From Anaerolineae bacterium (GTDB lineage: Bacteria; Chloroflexota; Anaerolineae; 4572-78; J111): a stretch of 16,821 nt of DNA. Where the stretch lies: the NCBI GenBank assembly GCA_020433835.1, contig JAGRBY010000091.1, positions 1-16,821 on the forward strand. Reading direction: 5' to 3'. Below, piece by piece: positions 7,077-13,585 of this stretch (its first letter is position 1; every line of letters starts with the position of its first letter). The notes under the pieces were generated by a model, which was not told the DNA's origin, ran no database searches, and saw only the letters and a list, made by a program, of their open reading frames with translations. The translations under genes and the position numbers were made by a program.

Positions 7077-7096
7077 GATTGTAAACGTTTACAATC
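7077..7096. promoter_or_regulatory. 20-bp perfect palindrome, LacI-family/cre-like operator candidate
   Basis: GATTGTAAACGTTTACAATC equals its own reverse complement. Its core TGTAAACGTTTACA fits the cre consensus TGWAANCGNTNWCA recognised by CcpA and resembles other LacI-family operators with a central CG. It lies 14 bp beyond the stop of the oxidase gene and about 180 bp upstream of the lipoprotein promoter. No LacI-family gene is in the window. Confidence 0.45.
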
Positions 7097-7109
7097 TGTC
7101 TTTGGTGTT

Positions 7110-8546
7110 CTAATGACTGGGCTTGATATTCTGGTTAGCGCTGAAGAAGTTGGTGGGATCGTATTTGTCTTTCAGTTCTTGCAGCCGGGCGTATTTATCG
7201 CCGAAGGCCTGGCGCATCATCTCATCGCCCTCTTCTTGGAAGCCGGGGAAGTTGAGGTAGCGGCTGCCGTCGGAAAATTCTTCCATATCGGCGATGAAGG
7301 CCCGCAGCCAGGCGATGTTGGCTTCGTCCTCTTCGGCGTGTTCCCAGTTGGCTTCCGGGCTGAGCAGGAAAGCCGCCTGGCGACCACCGAAGGCGCTGTC
7401 GGCATCGCTGCCGTGTTTGACAGCACCACCCACATACCACAGATCGACCGTGCTAAAGACCGACGGCTGCAAGCGGGCGTGTTTAACAACGCGGTCGATG
7501 ACTTCATCATCCAATCGGTTCAAGTTCAGCGATTTCCAGTAGTAGCGCAGGCCATCGGGATAATCGGCGTCAAAGGCTTTTTGGGCTTCGACGTAGGGCA
7601 TGATGCCGCTGAAATCGATCAATGGCTCACCGAAATCAACCAGCGGTTTCATAAGCTGCTGGCCTTCTTCAGCCTCACCGGAATACATTGCCCCGAAGAG
7701 AACAAAGGGTTTGTTATGTATCTCTGCCGGGAACAGTTCAGGTTCGGGCGGGATGATACCGGAGGCCATAATGGTGCTTATCTCATCAGGTGCCTGGCTG
7801 GAGTAGTCGCGATAGAATTGGATGGCGCGTTTCAGGTTGTCGCCGGCGGCATCGTGTAAGATGAAGGTAAAGGCCACTTCCGGGCCAACCGGATGAAGCT
7901 GATACTCAAATTCGGTGACGATGCCAAAGTTGCCGCCGCCGCCGCGCAGCCCCCACAGCAAGTCGCGGTTTTCACTTTCGCTGGCGTAGACAATGCGACC
8001 AGCGGCGGTAACGACCTGCGCCCCGATGAGATTATCGCAGCTCAAGCCGTATTTATTGCGCAGCCAGCCGAAGCCGCCGCCCAACGTCAACCCGGCGATA
8101 CCCGTGGCCGAAACCACGCCCATCGGAGCGGCTAAACCGTGAGCCTGCGTAGCCGCATCGAGATCGCCGATGGTGGTTCCCCCTTGAGCGCGGGCCGTCC
8201 GCGCTTCGGCATCGACAACAACGTTGTTGAGTTGGGACAGGTCGATGACCAGACCTCCGTCAGCCGCTACGGCCAAACCGGCGACGTTGTGCCCGCCGCC
8301 GCGTACTGCCACCCGCAGATCGTTTTTGCGGGCAAAGTTAACAGCCGTAACCACATCCTCAACGCTGACGCAGCGAGCAATCAGCGCCGGATAGCGGTCG
8401 ATCATACCGTTCCATACGGCGCGGACTTCATCATAATCGGCATCACCAGCGCGGATGAGTTCGCCTTGTAATTGGCTAGCAAAAGCTTGAACGGCTTGAT
8501 CATCGAGATGATTATCAACAACTTGGGGTGTTTGTAAGTTTAACAT
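7110..8546 (-). CDS. Berberine-bridge-type FAD-linked oxidase
   Basis: 478 aa, a usual length for bacterial BBE-like oxidases of the VAO/PCMH flavoprotein superfamily. They oxidise alcohols, sugars or amines and pass electrons to oxygen. The FAD-binding PCMH half is clear: VRGGGHNVAG with H86, the usual 8-alpha-histidyl FAD attachment site; IDLSQLNNVVVD; GLTLGGGFGWL; YGLSCDNLIGAQVV; WGLRGGGGNFGIVTEFEY. The C-terminal BBE motif is YARLQELKDKYDPTNFFSANQNI. The position where bicovalent enzymes have a cysteine reads VVSATGIAG, so a single covalent FAD link is predicted. No signal peptide, hence cytoplasmic. The start is supported by AAAGG before ATG. The likely promoter has TATAAT at 8591-8596. 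It carries no heptamer array, so it is probably outside the SARP regulon. Substrate unknown. Confidence 0.93.
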   Translation of the reverse strand: MLNLQTPQVVDNHLDDQAVQAFASQLQGELIRAGDADYDEVRAVWNGMIDRYPALIARCVSVEDVVTAVNFARKNDLRVAVRGGGHNVAGLAVAADGGLVIDLSQLNNVVVDAEARTARAQGGTTIGDLDAATQAHGLAAPMGVVSATGIAGLTLGGGFGWLRNKYGLSCDNLIGAQVVTAAGRIVYASESENRDLLWGLRGGGGNFGIVTEFEYQLHPVGPEVAFTFILHDAAGDNLKRAIQFYRDYSSQAPDEISTIMASGIIPPEPELFPAEIHNKPFVLFGAMYSGEAEEGQQLMKPLVDFGEPLIDFSGIMPYVEAQKAFDADYPDGLRYYWKSLNLNRLDDEVIDRVVKHARLQPSVFSTVDLWYVGGAVKHGSDADSAFGGRQAAFLLSPEANWEHAEEDEANIAWLRAFIADMEEFSDGSRYLNFPGFQEEGDEMMRQAFGDKYARLQELKDKYDPTNFFSANQNIKPSH

Positions 8547-8590
8547 TGTATACCTTTCGAGATTTTTAAAGTTTGATTAAGAGCTTGCAA

Positions 8591-8619
8591 ATTATAAAAA
8601 GATCGGATACCTTTAATGT
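8591..8619 (-). promoter_or_regulatory. Probable promoter of the BBE-type oxidase gene
   Basis: A perfect -10 TATAAT is on the minus strand (8596-8591), about 45 bp upstream of the start codon. The -35 region (around 8614-8619) is poor. No SARP-like heptamers are at the expected distance. Confidence 0.4.
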
Positions 8620-8688
8620 ATAGGGAAATAGCTCCTTGTAGCTAGGGATATTCAAGTTAGAAAGTTGATAGAAGTTGTAGTTTTGGAG

Positions 8689-8727
8689 AATAGGCCAGGT
8701 CAACCGACCTGGTCTATTTTCTTTTTT
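8689..8727 (+). terminator. Hairpin with U-rich tail on the plus strand
   Basis: Stem AATAGGCCAGGT (8689-8700) with ACCTGGTCTATT (8707-8718), 12 bp including one G-T pair, 6-nt loop, then TTCTTTTTT. As an intrinsic terminator it works for plus-strand transcription, yet no plus-strand gene lies upstream. It may block antisense transcription or end an unrecognised small RNA. Confidence 0.55.
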
Positions 8728-8735
8728 GCTTGTTA

Positions 8736-8825
8736 CTACTTTGCTAAGGCCAGCGAGCTATCGGCTGTCACTTCGATTTCAAAGCGAAGGTTAAGCCCCT
8801 CGCTGGCCTTGAAACCCAAAAGCAT
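8736..8825 (-). CDS. Possible 29-aa sORF or remnant, overlapping a hairpin
   Basis: ATG at 8825 is preceded by AAGGAGA about 8 nt upstream, the textbook RBS layout. The frame gives MLLGFKASEG ... SSLALAK, 29 codons, and ends with the double stop TAG TAA. Most of the ORF is also a hairpin: AAGGCCAGCGAG (8746-8757) pairs with CTCGCTGGCCTT (8799-8810), with an inner CTTCG/CGAAG pair. It could be a small protein, a leader peptide ahead of the oxidase gene at 8546, a decayed gene fragment, or a structured RNA with a fortuitous ORF. No family recognised. Confidence 0.35.
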   Translation of the reverse strand: MLLGFKASEGLNLRFEIEVTADSSLALAK

Positions 8826-8949
8826 CTGATTTATCTCCTTAATACGCAGTTAGTCGAGGGTTGGGTTGGTTGATTCAGTTTTATGAAACGTTTCGACCTT
8901 ACTATACCCTGTCAAGAAAGATGTGTGCTCTGCCAAAATAGGGGGATGC

Positions 8950-8983
8950 GGGTTGGGTTTTGCAAATAGGGTTGGGTTGGGGG
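8950..8983 (+). other. G-quadruplex candidate
   Basis: Five G-runs on the plus strand: GGG at 8950-8952, 8955-8957, 8969-8971 and 8974-8976, and GGGGG at 8979-8983. Most are separated by TT. A related GGGTTGGGTTGG lies at 8858-8867. This is a short GGGTT-type island in otherwise AT-rich intergenic DNA. Confidence 0.45.
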
Positions 8984-9021
8984 CCAGCGTTGTTAAATTG
9001 TTTGAACATGACCCAAGTATT

Positions 9022-9151
9022 ATGAGTTACGCAGTTCAAAAAGTAACAGTCACTTGGCAGTGATAAATCGACCTATTTGGGCTAAACGGACGTACATTCT
9101 CAATCAAAAAGTGACTGTCACCTGGTTCGTTCGCCCAACTGCGTAAGTCAT
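9022..9151. repeat. Inverted-repeat element (130 bp) with TTACGCAGTT ends
   Basis: End sequences ATGAGTTACGCAGTT (9022-9036) and AACTGCGTAAGTCAT (9137-9151) are complementary at 14 of 15 positions. An inner pair is ACAGTCACTT (9046-9055) and AAGTGACTGT (9109-9118). No ORF inside. MITE-like by shape. The outer end is shared with the element at 9330-9432. Confidence 0.7.
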
Positions 9152-9293
9152 AAGTATATCAACCAACCGTTCCTACTTCGCGAAAAAAACGTGAAATTGT
9201 GGCGAGGTTATCGTGAATTTTGATAAGCCACAGGGGGATAGATTTGAAGCGTAGCTGATGAGACGATGGATATTCATCTGTATTATGTGGGGG

Positions 9294-9308
9294 TAGGCTG
9301 AGGCTAAG
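9294..9308 (+). repeat. Short GGCTRA hexamer repeat
   Basis: TAGGCTGAGGCTAAG contains GGCTGA-GGCTAA in tandem. The same motif, longer, occurs at 12664-12676, inverted at 12827-12846, and at 16713-16736. Confidence 0.5.
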
Positions 9309-9329
9309 AAAAAACTGGATATGAATAGC

Positions 9330-9432
9330 ACTTACGCACGAGTTCGATTTTGTAGCGTAAATTGCCAATTTGCATCACGAGCCGACCAGAGTGTAAAACA
9401 ATTGAGCAAATTGTCCTACACTCTGCGTAAGT
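9330..9432. repeat. Second inverted-repeat element (103 bp) with ACTTACGCA ends
   Basis: ACTTACGCA (9330-9338) and TGCGTAAGT (9424-9432) are exact complements and match the end sequence of the element at 9022-9151. Inside is a strong hairpin: AGAGTGTA..ACAATT (9388-9403) with AATTGT..TACACTCT (9409-9424). It sits just behind the stop of the LmbE-family gene. Confidence 0.65.
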
Positions 9433-9436
9433 CCTG

Positions 9437-9467
9437 AACTCTACAAACTCCATAAACTCCTCAACTC
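9437..9467. repeat. Short tandem array of AACTC motifs
   Basis: AACTC occurs at 9437, 9446, 9455 and 9463, giving a degenerate 9-bp tandem repeat (minus strand GGAGTTTR-like). It straddles the stop codon of the LmbE-family gene and therefore encodes its last residues. Confidence 0.4.
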
Positions 9468-10282
9468 TCCAACCCTTTGATGCCCTCAAACAAATCATGC
9501 TCGATATTTCGCCCGCCGTTGACCAAACTAAAGGCGCGATAGTAATGCTCGTGGCCCCATAAACTGTGATGGTGCTCAACCGGCAGATCTTTAAGGGCCT
9601 CATAGCCCGGCAACTGCGAGCGATGGCAGGCGACCGCCGTCCAAACCTGCTGCCAATAGGCCATTGTGTCGATTGCCGTGGTAATCGACCAGGTCGGCCA
9701 GCCGTGCGGTCGACGGTCGACGCCATCGATATGCATAACCAGATCGCCAAACGCTTCTTCATATACAGCCAGCAGCGGTCGAGTCGACACACGGTAATAC
9801 AGTTTCGAGACCTGGTGTGCCGGCCGCTGTTCGATGTCCGGATAAGCCGGGTTGGCCGCTGCCATACACGCCGCCGAGGCAAACTGCGAAATGGCGATGT
9901 GATCCGGGTGGCCGTATGCTCCGGTCGGATCGAACGTAACCACCACTTGCGGTCGGATATGTCGAATACACGCGGCGATTTTGTCGATGACTTCCGTCGG
10001 CTCTGCTTGATCCAGTTCACCATCCATATAATCGAAAAGCGTGACATCGTGCAGGCCCAACACATGAGCCGCCGCACGTAATTCTGCCTCGCGAATGCGC
10101 CCCAACGCGGTCGGGCCGGGATAATCGGCTGCATCGCCAAACCAGCCATGTTGGCCACGGGTAGCGGTTATTAAATAGGTTTCTACGCCTTCAGCCGCAT
10201 ATTTGGCTAATGTTCCGCCCACACCCAGCGATTCATCATCGGGATGGGCCATAATGATTAACAGTTTCAAAGACTCTTCCAT
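9461..10282 (-). CDS. LmbE/PIG-L family Zn-dependent N-acetylglucosaminyl deacetylase
   Basis: 273 aa, a normal length for the family, which removes acetyl groups from GlcNAc-type sugars (MshB, BshB and related enzymes). The N-terminal motif AHPDDE (H13, D15, D16) holds two zinc ligands and the catalytic base. The third ligand is in GHPDH (H125-H128). TATRGQHG and GRIREAELRAAAHVLGL are also typical. No signal peptide, so it is cytoplasmic. The start at 10282 has GAGG about 8 nt upstream. No neighbour suggests whether it serves thiol (mycothiol/bacillithiol-like) or cell-surface glycan synthesis. The last codons overlap a 9-bp tandem repeat, which suggests that the C-terminus has been edited by repeat insertion or expansion. 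Confidence 0.92.
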   Translation of the reverse strand: MEESLKLLIIMAHPDDESLGVGGTLAKYAAEGVETYLITATRGQHGWFGDAADYPGPTALGRIREAELRAAAHVLGLHDVTLFDYMDGELDQAEPTEVIDKIAACIRHIRPQVVVTFDPTGAYGHPDHIAISQFASAACMAAANPAYPDIEQRPAHQVSKLYYRVSTRPLLAVYEEAFGDLVMHIDGVDRRPHGWPTWSITTAIDTMAYWQQVWTAVACHRSQLPGYEALKDLPVEHHHSLWGHEHYYRAFSLVNGGRNIEHDLFEGIKGLES

Positions 10283-10317
10283 AATAATACCTCACACAAA
10301 CCATTCCTTAGAACAAA

Positions 10318-10460
10318 GGTAGCACCCCATTAAACCGTGGAGCGTGGTAAAGAAACCAGGTTTTTGCCTAAATTGTAAGCATGTTGCCCAATTGAGTACC
10401 AAAAATAAGCCTGTGTCGGTCTCATGCTCAAGAAAAACCTGGGTTCGTTCTAATGCTACC
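10318..10460. repeat. Nested inverted-repeat element B (143 bp)
   Basis: Outer arms GGTAGCA (10318-10324) and TGCTACC (10454-10460) are complementary. Inner arms are AGAAACCAGGTTTTT (10351-10365) and AAAAACCTGGGTTC (10433-10446), with a one-base bulge. GCATG/CATGC pair further in. The inner arms share the AAAAACCnGGGTTC pattern with element A. It occupies the region upstream of the LmbE-family start, so the promoter of that gene may lie within it. Confidence 0.6.
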
Positions 10461-10711
10461 ACGATTGTGTGCAGAGCTACCAGAACAAAAACTGTCCACA
10501 CCTATTGTACTATAGCATTTCGCATTAGAGCCATACTCTGCCAAAAGTTAGGTTTAGGGGTTTACTTTTAATCTTTCTTAAATAAGCCTTAATGGTTATT
10601 TTATTTCACCATTACACTCCCTTAACATCGCTGGCCTACAATTCTCCTCGCTTTGTTTATCTAAACCGCTTCACACTATTTTTAAACCATAAACTTTGAG
10701 GAGGAAATTTC
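10461..10711 (+). promoter_or_regulatory. Upstream region of the alkaline phosphatase gene
   Basis: No ORF of note. A weak promoter, TTGTTT (10653-10658), 18 bp, TATTTT (10677-10682), lies about 30 bp before the start codon. Upstream, TTACAC (10612-10617) and TTAACA (10622-10627), with CTACAATT farther on, look like Gram-positive-type PhoP boxes (TTAACA-like direct repeats). This would fit a phosphatase gene but is tentative. Confidence 0.3.
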
Positions 10712-12577
10712 ATGTCTAAACTGCTAAGTTTTTATCGTGTACTGGCAGCAGTTATGGTTATGGCGATTCTCTTTTCCGCCATACCGGCCAGCCTGGTGAC
10801 CGCCCAGGAAGAAGCACCCCCCGTATTAATTCTGCCCATCGACCGGGCCACATTTTTACCCGGCGCTTTGTTCGACTTCCGGGTAGAAGTTCATGCCGAT
10901 GAAATGCCGGCTGACTTTTCCGTCACCATTGATGATCAAGATGCCACCGAATTCTTTGGGGCGGAAGCCACCCAGGAAAGCTGGGAATATGGCCCTGAAG
11001 AAGGCCCCTTAACCCCTTCGCAATCGTTGGTTTGGCGCGGCCTCTCGTTTAGCGAGCCGGGCGACCACACCGTGGCCGTTACCGCCGGGGGCGAAACCAC
11101 CCAAGTAACCTGGTCGGTTCTTGAAACGCAAAATGCCGGTGCCAAAAACGTCATTCTGTTCATCGCCGATGGTATGTCGATTGCGGAAATCACCGCTGCC
11201 CGCATGATCTCGCGCGGTAACAGCGAAGGCAAATACAACGGCGAATTCGCCATGGATCAAATGGAAGAGATTGGCCTGGTTCACACCTCCGGTATGGACT
11301 CGATGATCACCGACAGCGCCAACAGCGCCAGCGCCTACAACACCGGCCACAAGAGCGCGGTTAACGCCCTGGGTGTCTACCCCGATACCTCGGCCGAAAC
11401 CACCGACGACCCGATGCAAGAAACCTTTGCCGAAATGGTTAAACGCACCCGCGATATGGCCGTTGGTATTGTAACCACCGCTAACTGGACCGATGCTACC
11501 CCGGCTGCCGTTTTCGCTCACACCCGCCGCCGCTCCGATCAAAACCTTATCGCCGCTGCGCCCTTAGATACCGAACTGATGCCCGAAGTTATTCTGGGCG
11601 GTGGCTCTCGCCATATGCTGGCCCAGGATACTCCCGGCTCGCGCCGTGATGATGATCGCGACCTCTTTACCGAATACGAAGATGCCGGTTACACTGTGGT
11701 TACCGCCGCCGCCGATATGGAAGCCGCTATGGAAACCACGCCGCCGGAACGATTATTGGGTCTGTTCCACAGCAACAACATGGATGTTTGGCTGGACCGC
11801 AACGTCTATACCGACAACGTGGCCGAAGACACCGATCAACCGGGCCTGGTTGAAATGACAACCACCGCTCTGGACGTTCTCGGCCAATATGAAAATGGTT
11901 TCTACCTGATGGTCGAAGGGGCCAGCGTCGATAAGCAAATGCACCCGCTGGATTACGACCGCGCTATGGCCGAACTCATCGAGTTTGATGAAGCCATTGC
12001 CGCCGCTCAAGCATGGGTTCAAGCCAACGCGCCCGATACGCTTATTGTCGTTACGGCTGACCACGGCCATGGTTTTGAAGTTTACGGTGGCGTTGATGTT
12101 GCAGCTTTCAATGCCGCTACAACCGATGACGAAAAACGCGAAGCGATTGGTACATACGCTGACGCCGGCTTCCCGACCTATGTCGATGCCGACGGCGATC
12201 ACTTCCCCGATAACTGGGCAGTAGACCGCACCATGGCGATGTTCGTCAATAACTTCCCCGACTATACCGAAGACTTCCAGGTTAGCCCGGTACCCCGCGT
12301 ACCCGCTATCCCCTCCGACCCCGAAGACGACTCCAGCCGCGTTGTTGATAACCCGGATGACGACCCCAACGGTATTACGCTGCAAGGTAACCTGCCTGTA
12401 GACGGCGCGACCACCGGCGTCCACACCATGCAAGACGTGCCGATCTTCGCTTCCGGCCCCGGTGCCGAATTCTTTGGCCACGTTATGGACAACACCGAGG
12501 TCTTCTTCGGTATGGCCTACGCCATCGGCCTCGACCCGTCGGCTGCTGATGGTCTGGCTTCGGCTGTCATCGAATAA
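10712..12577 (+). CDS. Secreted alkaline phosphatase (PhoA superfamily) with N-terminal beta domain
   Basis: 621 aa. The signal peptide (LAAVMVMAILFSAIPASLVTAQ) directs export. Residues about 35-138 form an Ig-like beta domain. The catalytic domain begins at NVILFIADGMS (D153, metal ligand). The nucleophile is S202 in TDSANSASA, matching the Asp-Ser-Ala site of alkaline phosphatases. VEGASVDKQMHP (E402, D407, H411), VVTADHGH (D450, H451) and GVHTMQDVPIFASGP (H571) supply the remaining metal ligands. It hydrolyses phosphomonoesters outside the cell. Start codon: GAGGAGG lies about 9 nt upstream. A strong terminator follows. An insert of about 90 residues between VTADHGHG and the C-terminal histidine is rich in Asp and contains DADGDHFPDN, a calcium-loop-like stretch. 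Codon use is strongly biased to C-ending codons, suggesting high expression. Confidence 0.95.
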   Translation: MSKLLSFYRVLAAVMVMAILFSAIPASLVTAQEEAPPVLILPIDRATFLPGALFDFRVEVHADEMPADFSVTIDDQDATEFFGAEATQESWEYGPEEGPLTPSQSLVWRGLSFSEPGDHTVAVTAGGETTQVTWSVLETQNAGAKNVILFIADGMSIAEITAARMISRGNSEGKYNGEFAMDQMEEIGLVHTSGMDSMITDSANSASAYNTGHKSAVNALGVYPDTSAETTDDPMQETFAEMVKRTRDMAVGIVTTANWTDATPAAVFAHTRRRSDQNLIAAAPLDTELMPEVILGGGSRHMLAQDTPGSRRDDDRDLFTEYEDAGYTVVTAAADMEAAMETTPPERLLGLFHSNNMDVWLDRNVYTDNVAEDTDQPGLVEMTTTALDVLGQYENGFYLMVEGASVDKQMHPLDYDRAMAELIEFDEAIAAAQAWVQANAPDTLIVVTADHGHGFEVYGGVDVAAFNAATTDDEKREAIGTYADAGFPTYVDADGDHFPDNWAVDRTMAMFVNNFPDYTEDFQVSPVPRVPAIPSDPEDDSSRVVDNPDDDPNGITLQGNLPVDGATTGVHTMQDVPIFASGPGAEFFGHVMDNTEVFFGMAYAIGLDPSAADGLASAVIE

Positions 12578-12608
12578 CATTTGAACTTTAGCCAGTAACA
12601 CCTATAGG

Positions 12609-12649
12609 GGGAGCTACACCAAGGCCACTGGCTGTGTAGCTCCCTTTTT
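12609..12649 (+). terminator. Terminator of the alkaline phosphatase gene
   Basis: Perfect 11-bp stem GGGAGCTACAC (12609-12619) with GTGTAGCTCCC (12634-12644) and tail TTTTT, 31 nt past the stop codon. Confidence 0.9.
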
Positions 12650-12658
12650 GTTCAACCT

Positions 12659-12847
12659 CAGTAGGCTAAGGCGAAGGTAACTACCCTGGCATGTCATTTC
12701 GTAGCCGAAGGCGGAGAAATCCCCACAGCGTCCAATTGCAACCAATTTTCTGGAGGGTTTCTCCGCAAAAAACGCCTCGAAATGACATACCTGAGCGGTT
12801 TCGTTTCTTTCTTGTAAGCGGTTTTTCTTCGCCTTAGCCTTAGCCTA
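12659..12847. repeat. Nested palindromic repeat element (about 185 bp) with ATGTCATTTCG core arms
   Basis: Three concentric inverted repeats: GGCTAAGGCGAAG (12664-12676) with CTTCGCCTTAGCC (12827-12839); ATGTCATTTCG (12691-12701) with CGAAATGACAT (12778-12788); GCGGAGAAATCCC (12711-12723) with GGGTTTCTCCGC (12755-12766, one base shorter). The arms resemble a GTCATTTCG...GAGAAATC hairpin repeat I recall from several bacterial phyla. It lies between the phosphatase terminator and the next operon, and its right end may overlap that operon's promoter. Confidence 0.8.
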
Positions 12848-12883
12848 GTACTTACGACTAAATAGCTCTTTAGGAAGAGACCT

Positions 12884-13585
12884 ATGCGTTACCAAATCTA
12901 TCTAACAACAACCTTATTGATGATGTTTAGCCTGGCGATTTCGGCATGCAGCGGCGCTTCCGCCAGCGAAGTAAGCCGCGTAACGCCGCTGCCGACCGCC
13001 GTTGATGCCACCGCAACACCGGCGGTTGAGCCGACGCAAACGCCGACCGCATCGCCCACCCTAACCCCGCTGGTCTTAAGCACAGCGGAGGCGACCGCCA
13101 CCCCGGCTCCGCTCTCAAACGATCTGCCGGAAGGTTCGGCGGCCGCCATTGCTGCCGCCACCGATGTGGCCTTGAAACCCACGGTTGAAAATCGCCTGGA
13201 GTTTGATGAATCGCCCGTCCCCATCAAATTTGCCGAATTCTATGAAAAATATGATATCCGCAAAGGCTTAATTCTCACCGACAAACTTGTTTCGCTCGAC
13301 GGGCAAGAGGTGGCTATGGAAGGTTACATGGCTCCCCCACTCAAATCGCAGTTGGACTTCTTTGTCTTGACCAAAGTGCGCCTGGCCTTTTGCCCGTTCT
13401 GTAGCTCCGCCGCCGACTGGCCCGATGATATCGCCCTGGTTTATCTGATAGGCGATACCGTGCCGGTTACCATTGAGCCGGTGCGGGTAACGGGCCGCAT
13501 GGAAGTGGGCATCTCGCACGATGAAGAAACCGGCATGGTCAGTCTGGTTCGCATCTATGCCGACAGCGTGGAGATCCTCCAATGA
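12884..13585 (+). CDS. Lipoprotein with DUF3299-like domain, first gene of an ABC transporter operon
   Basis: 233 aa. A lipobox, ISAC with C22, ends the signal, so the protein is lipid-anchored outside. Residues about 25-105 are a Thr/Pro/Ala-rich spacer. Residues about 118-233 form the conserved domain: VSLDGQEVAMEGYMAPPLKS, then FFVLTKVRLAFCPFCSSAADW with CPFC at 170-173, and later VRVTGRMEVG. This resembles DUF3299, whose members commonly accompany LolCDE/MacB-type ABC genes; I recall them in zinc-regulated operons such as zrg of Vibrio. The cysteine pair could bind metal or a thiol partner. The stop overlaps the start of the ATPase gene (ATGA), so the two are translationally coupled. The RBS AGGAAGAG is about 6 nt before ATG. 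Family call from memory. Confidence 0.75.
   Translation: MRYQIYLTTTLLMMFSLAISACSGASASEVSRVTPLPTAVDATATPAVEPTQTPTASPTLTPLVLSTAEATATPAPLSNDLPEGSAAAIAAATDVALKPTVENRLEFDESPVPIKFAEFYEKYDIRKGLILTDKLVSLDGQEVAMEGYMAPPLKSQLDFFVLTKVRLAFCPFCSSAADWPDDIALVYLIGDTVPVTIEPVRVTGRMEVGISHDEETGMVSLVRIYADSVEILQ

Noticed and set aside
6879..7859. 326-aa plus-strand ORF
   Set aside because: It is largely the antisense shadow of the BBE-type oxidase, which shows clear FAD motifs on the other strand; its upstream part covers the lipoprotein promoter.
9159..9368. 69-aa minus-strand ORF between the two inverted-repeat elements
   Set aside because: No convincing RBS, overlaps a repeat end, and looks like chance composition.
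9304..10158. 284-aa minus-strand ORF
   Set aside because: Out-of-frame shadow of the LmbE-family gene, rich in Arg/Ser and without motifs.
10519..10539. Single TTCGCAT with 8-bp spacing to TACTCT on the plus strand, possible fifth SARP site for the phosphatase
   Set aside because: Only one heptamer, no in-register repeat, poor -10 and more than 170 bp from the gene.
10671..10689. TTCACAC heptamer just before the phosphatase gene
   Set aside because: No second unit at 11 bp and no -10 hexamer at 8 bp, so the geometry fails.
11753..12601. 282-aa minus-strand ORF
   Set aside because: Antisense shadow of the alkaline phosphatase, caused by its strong C-ending codon bias.
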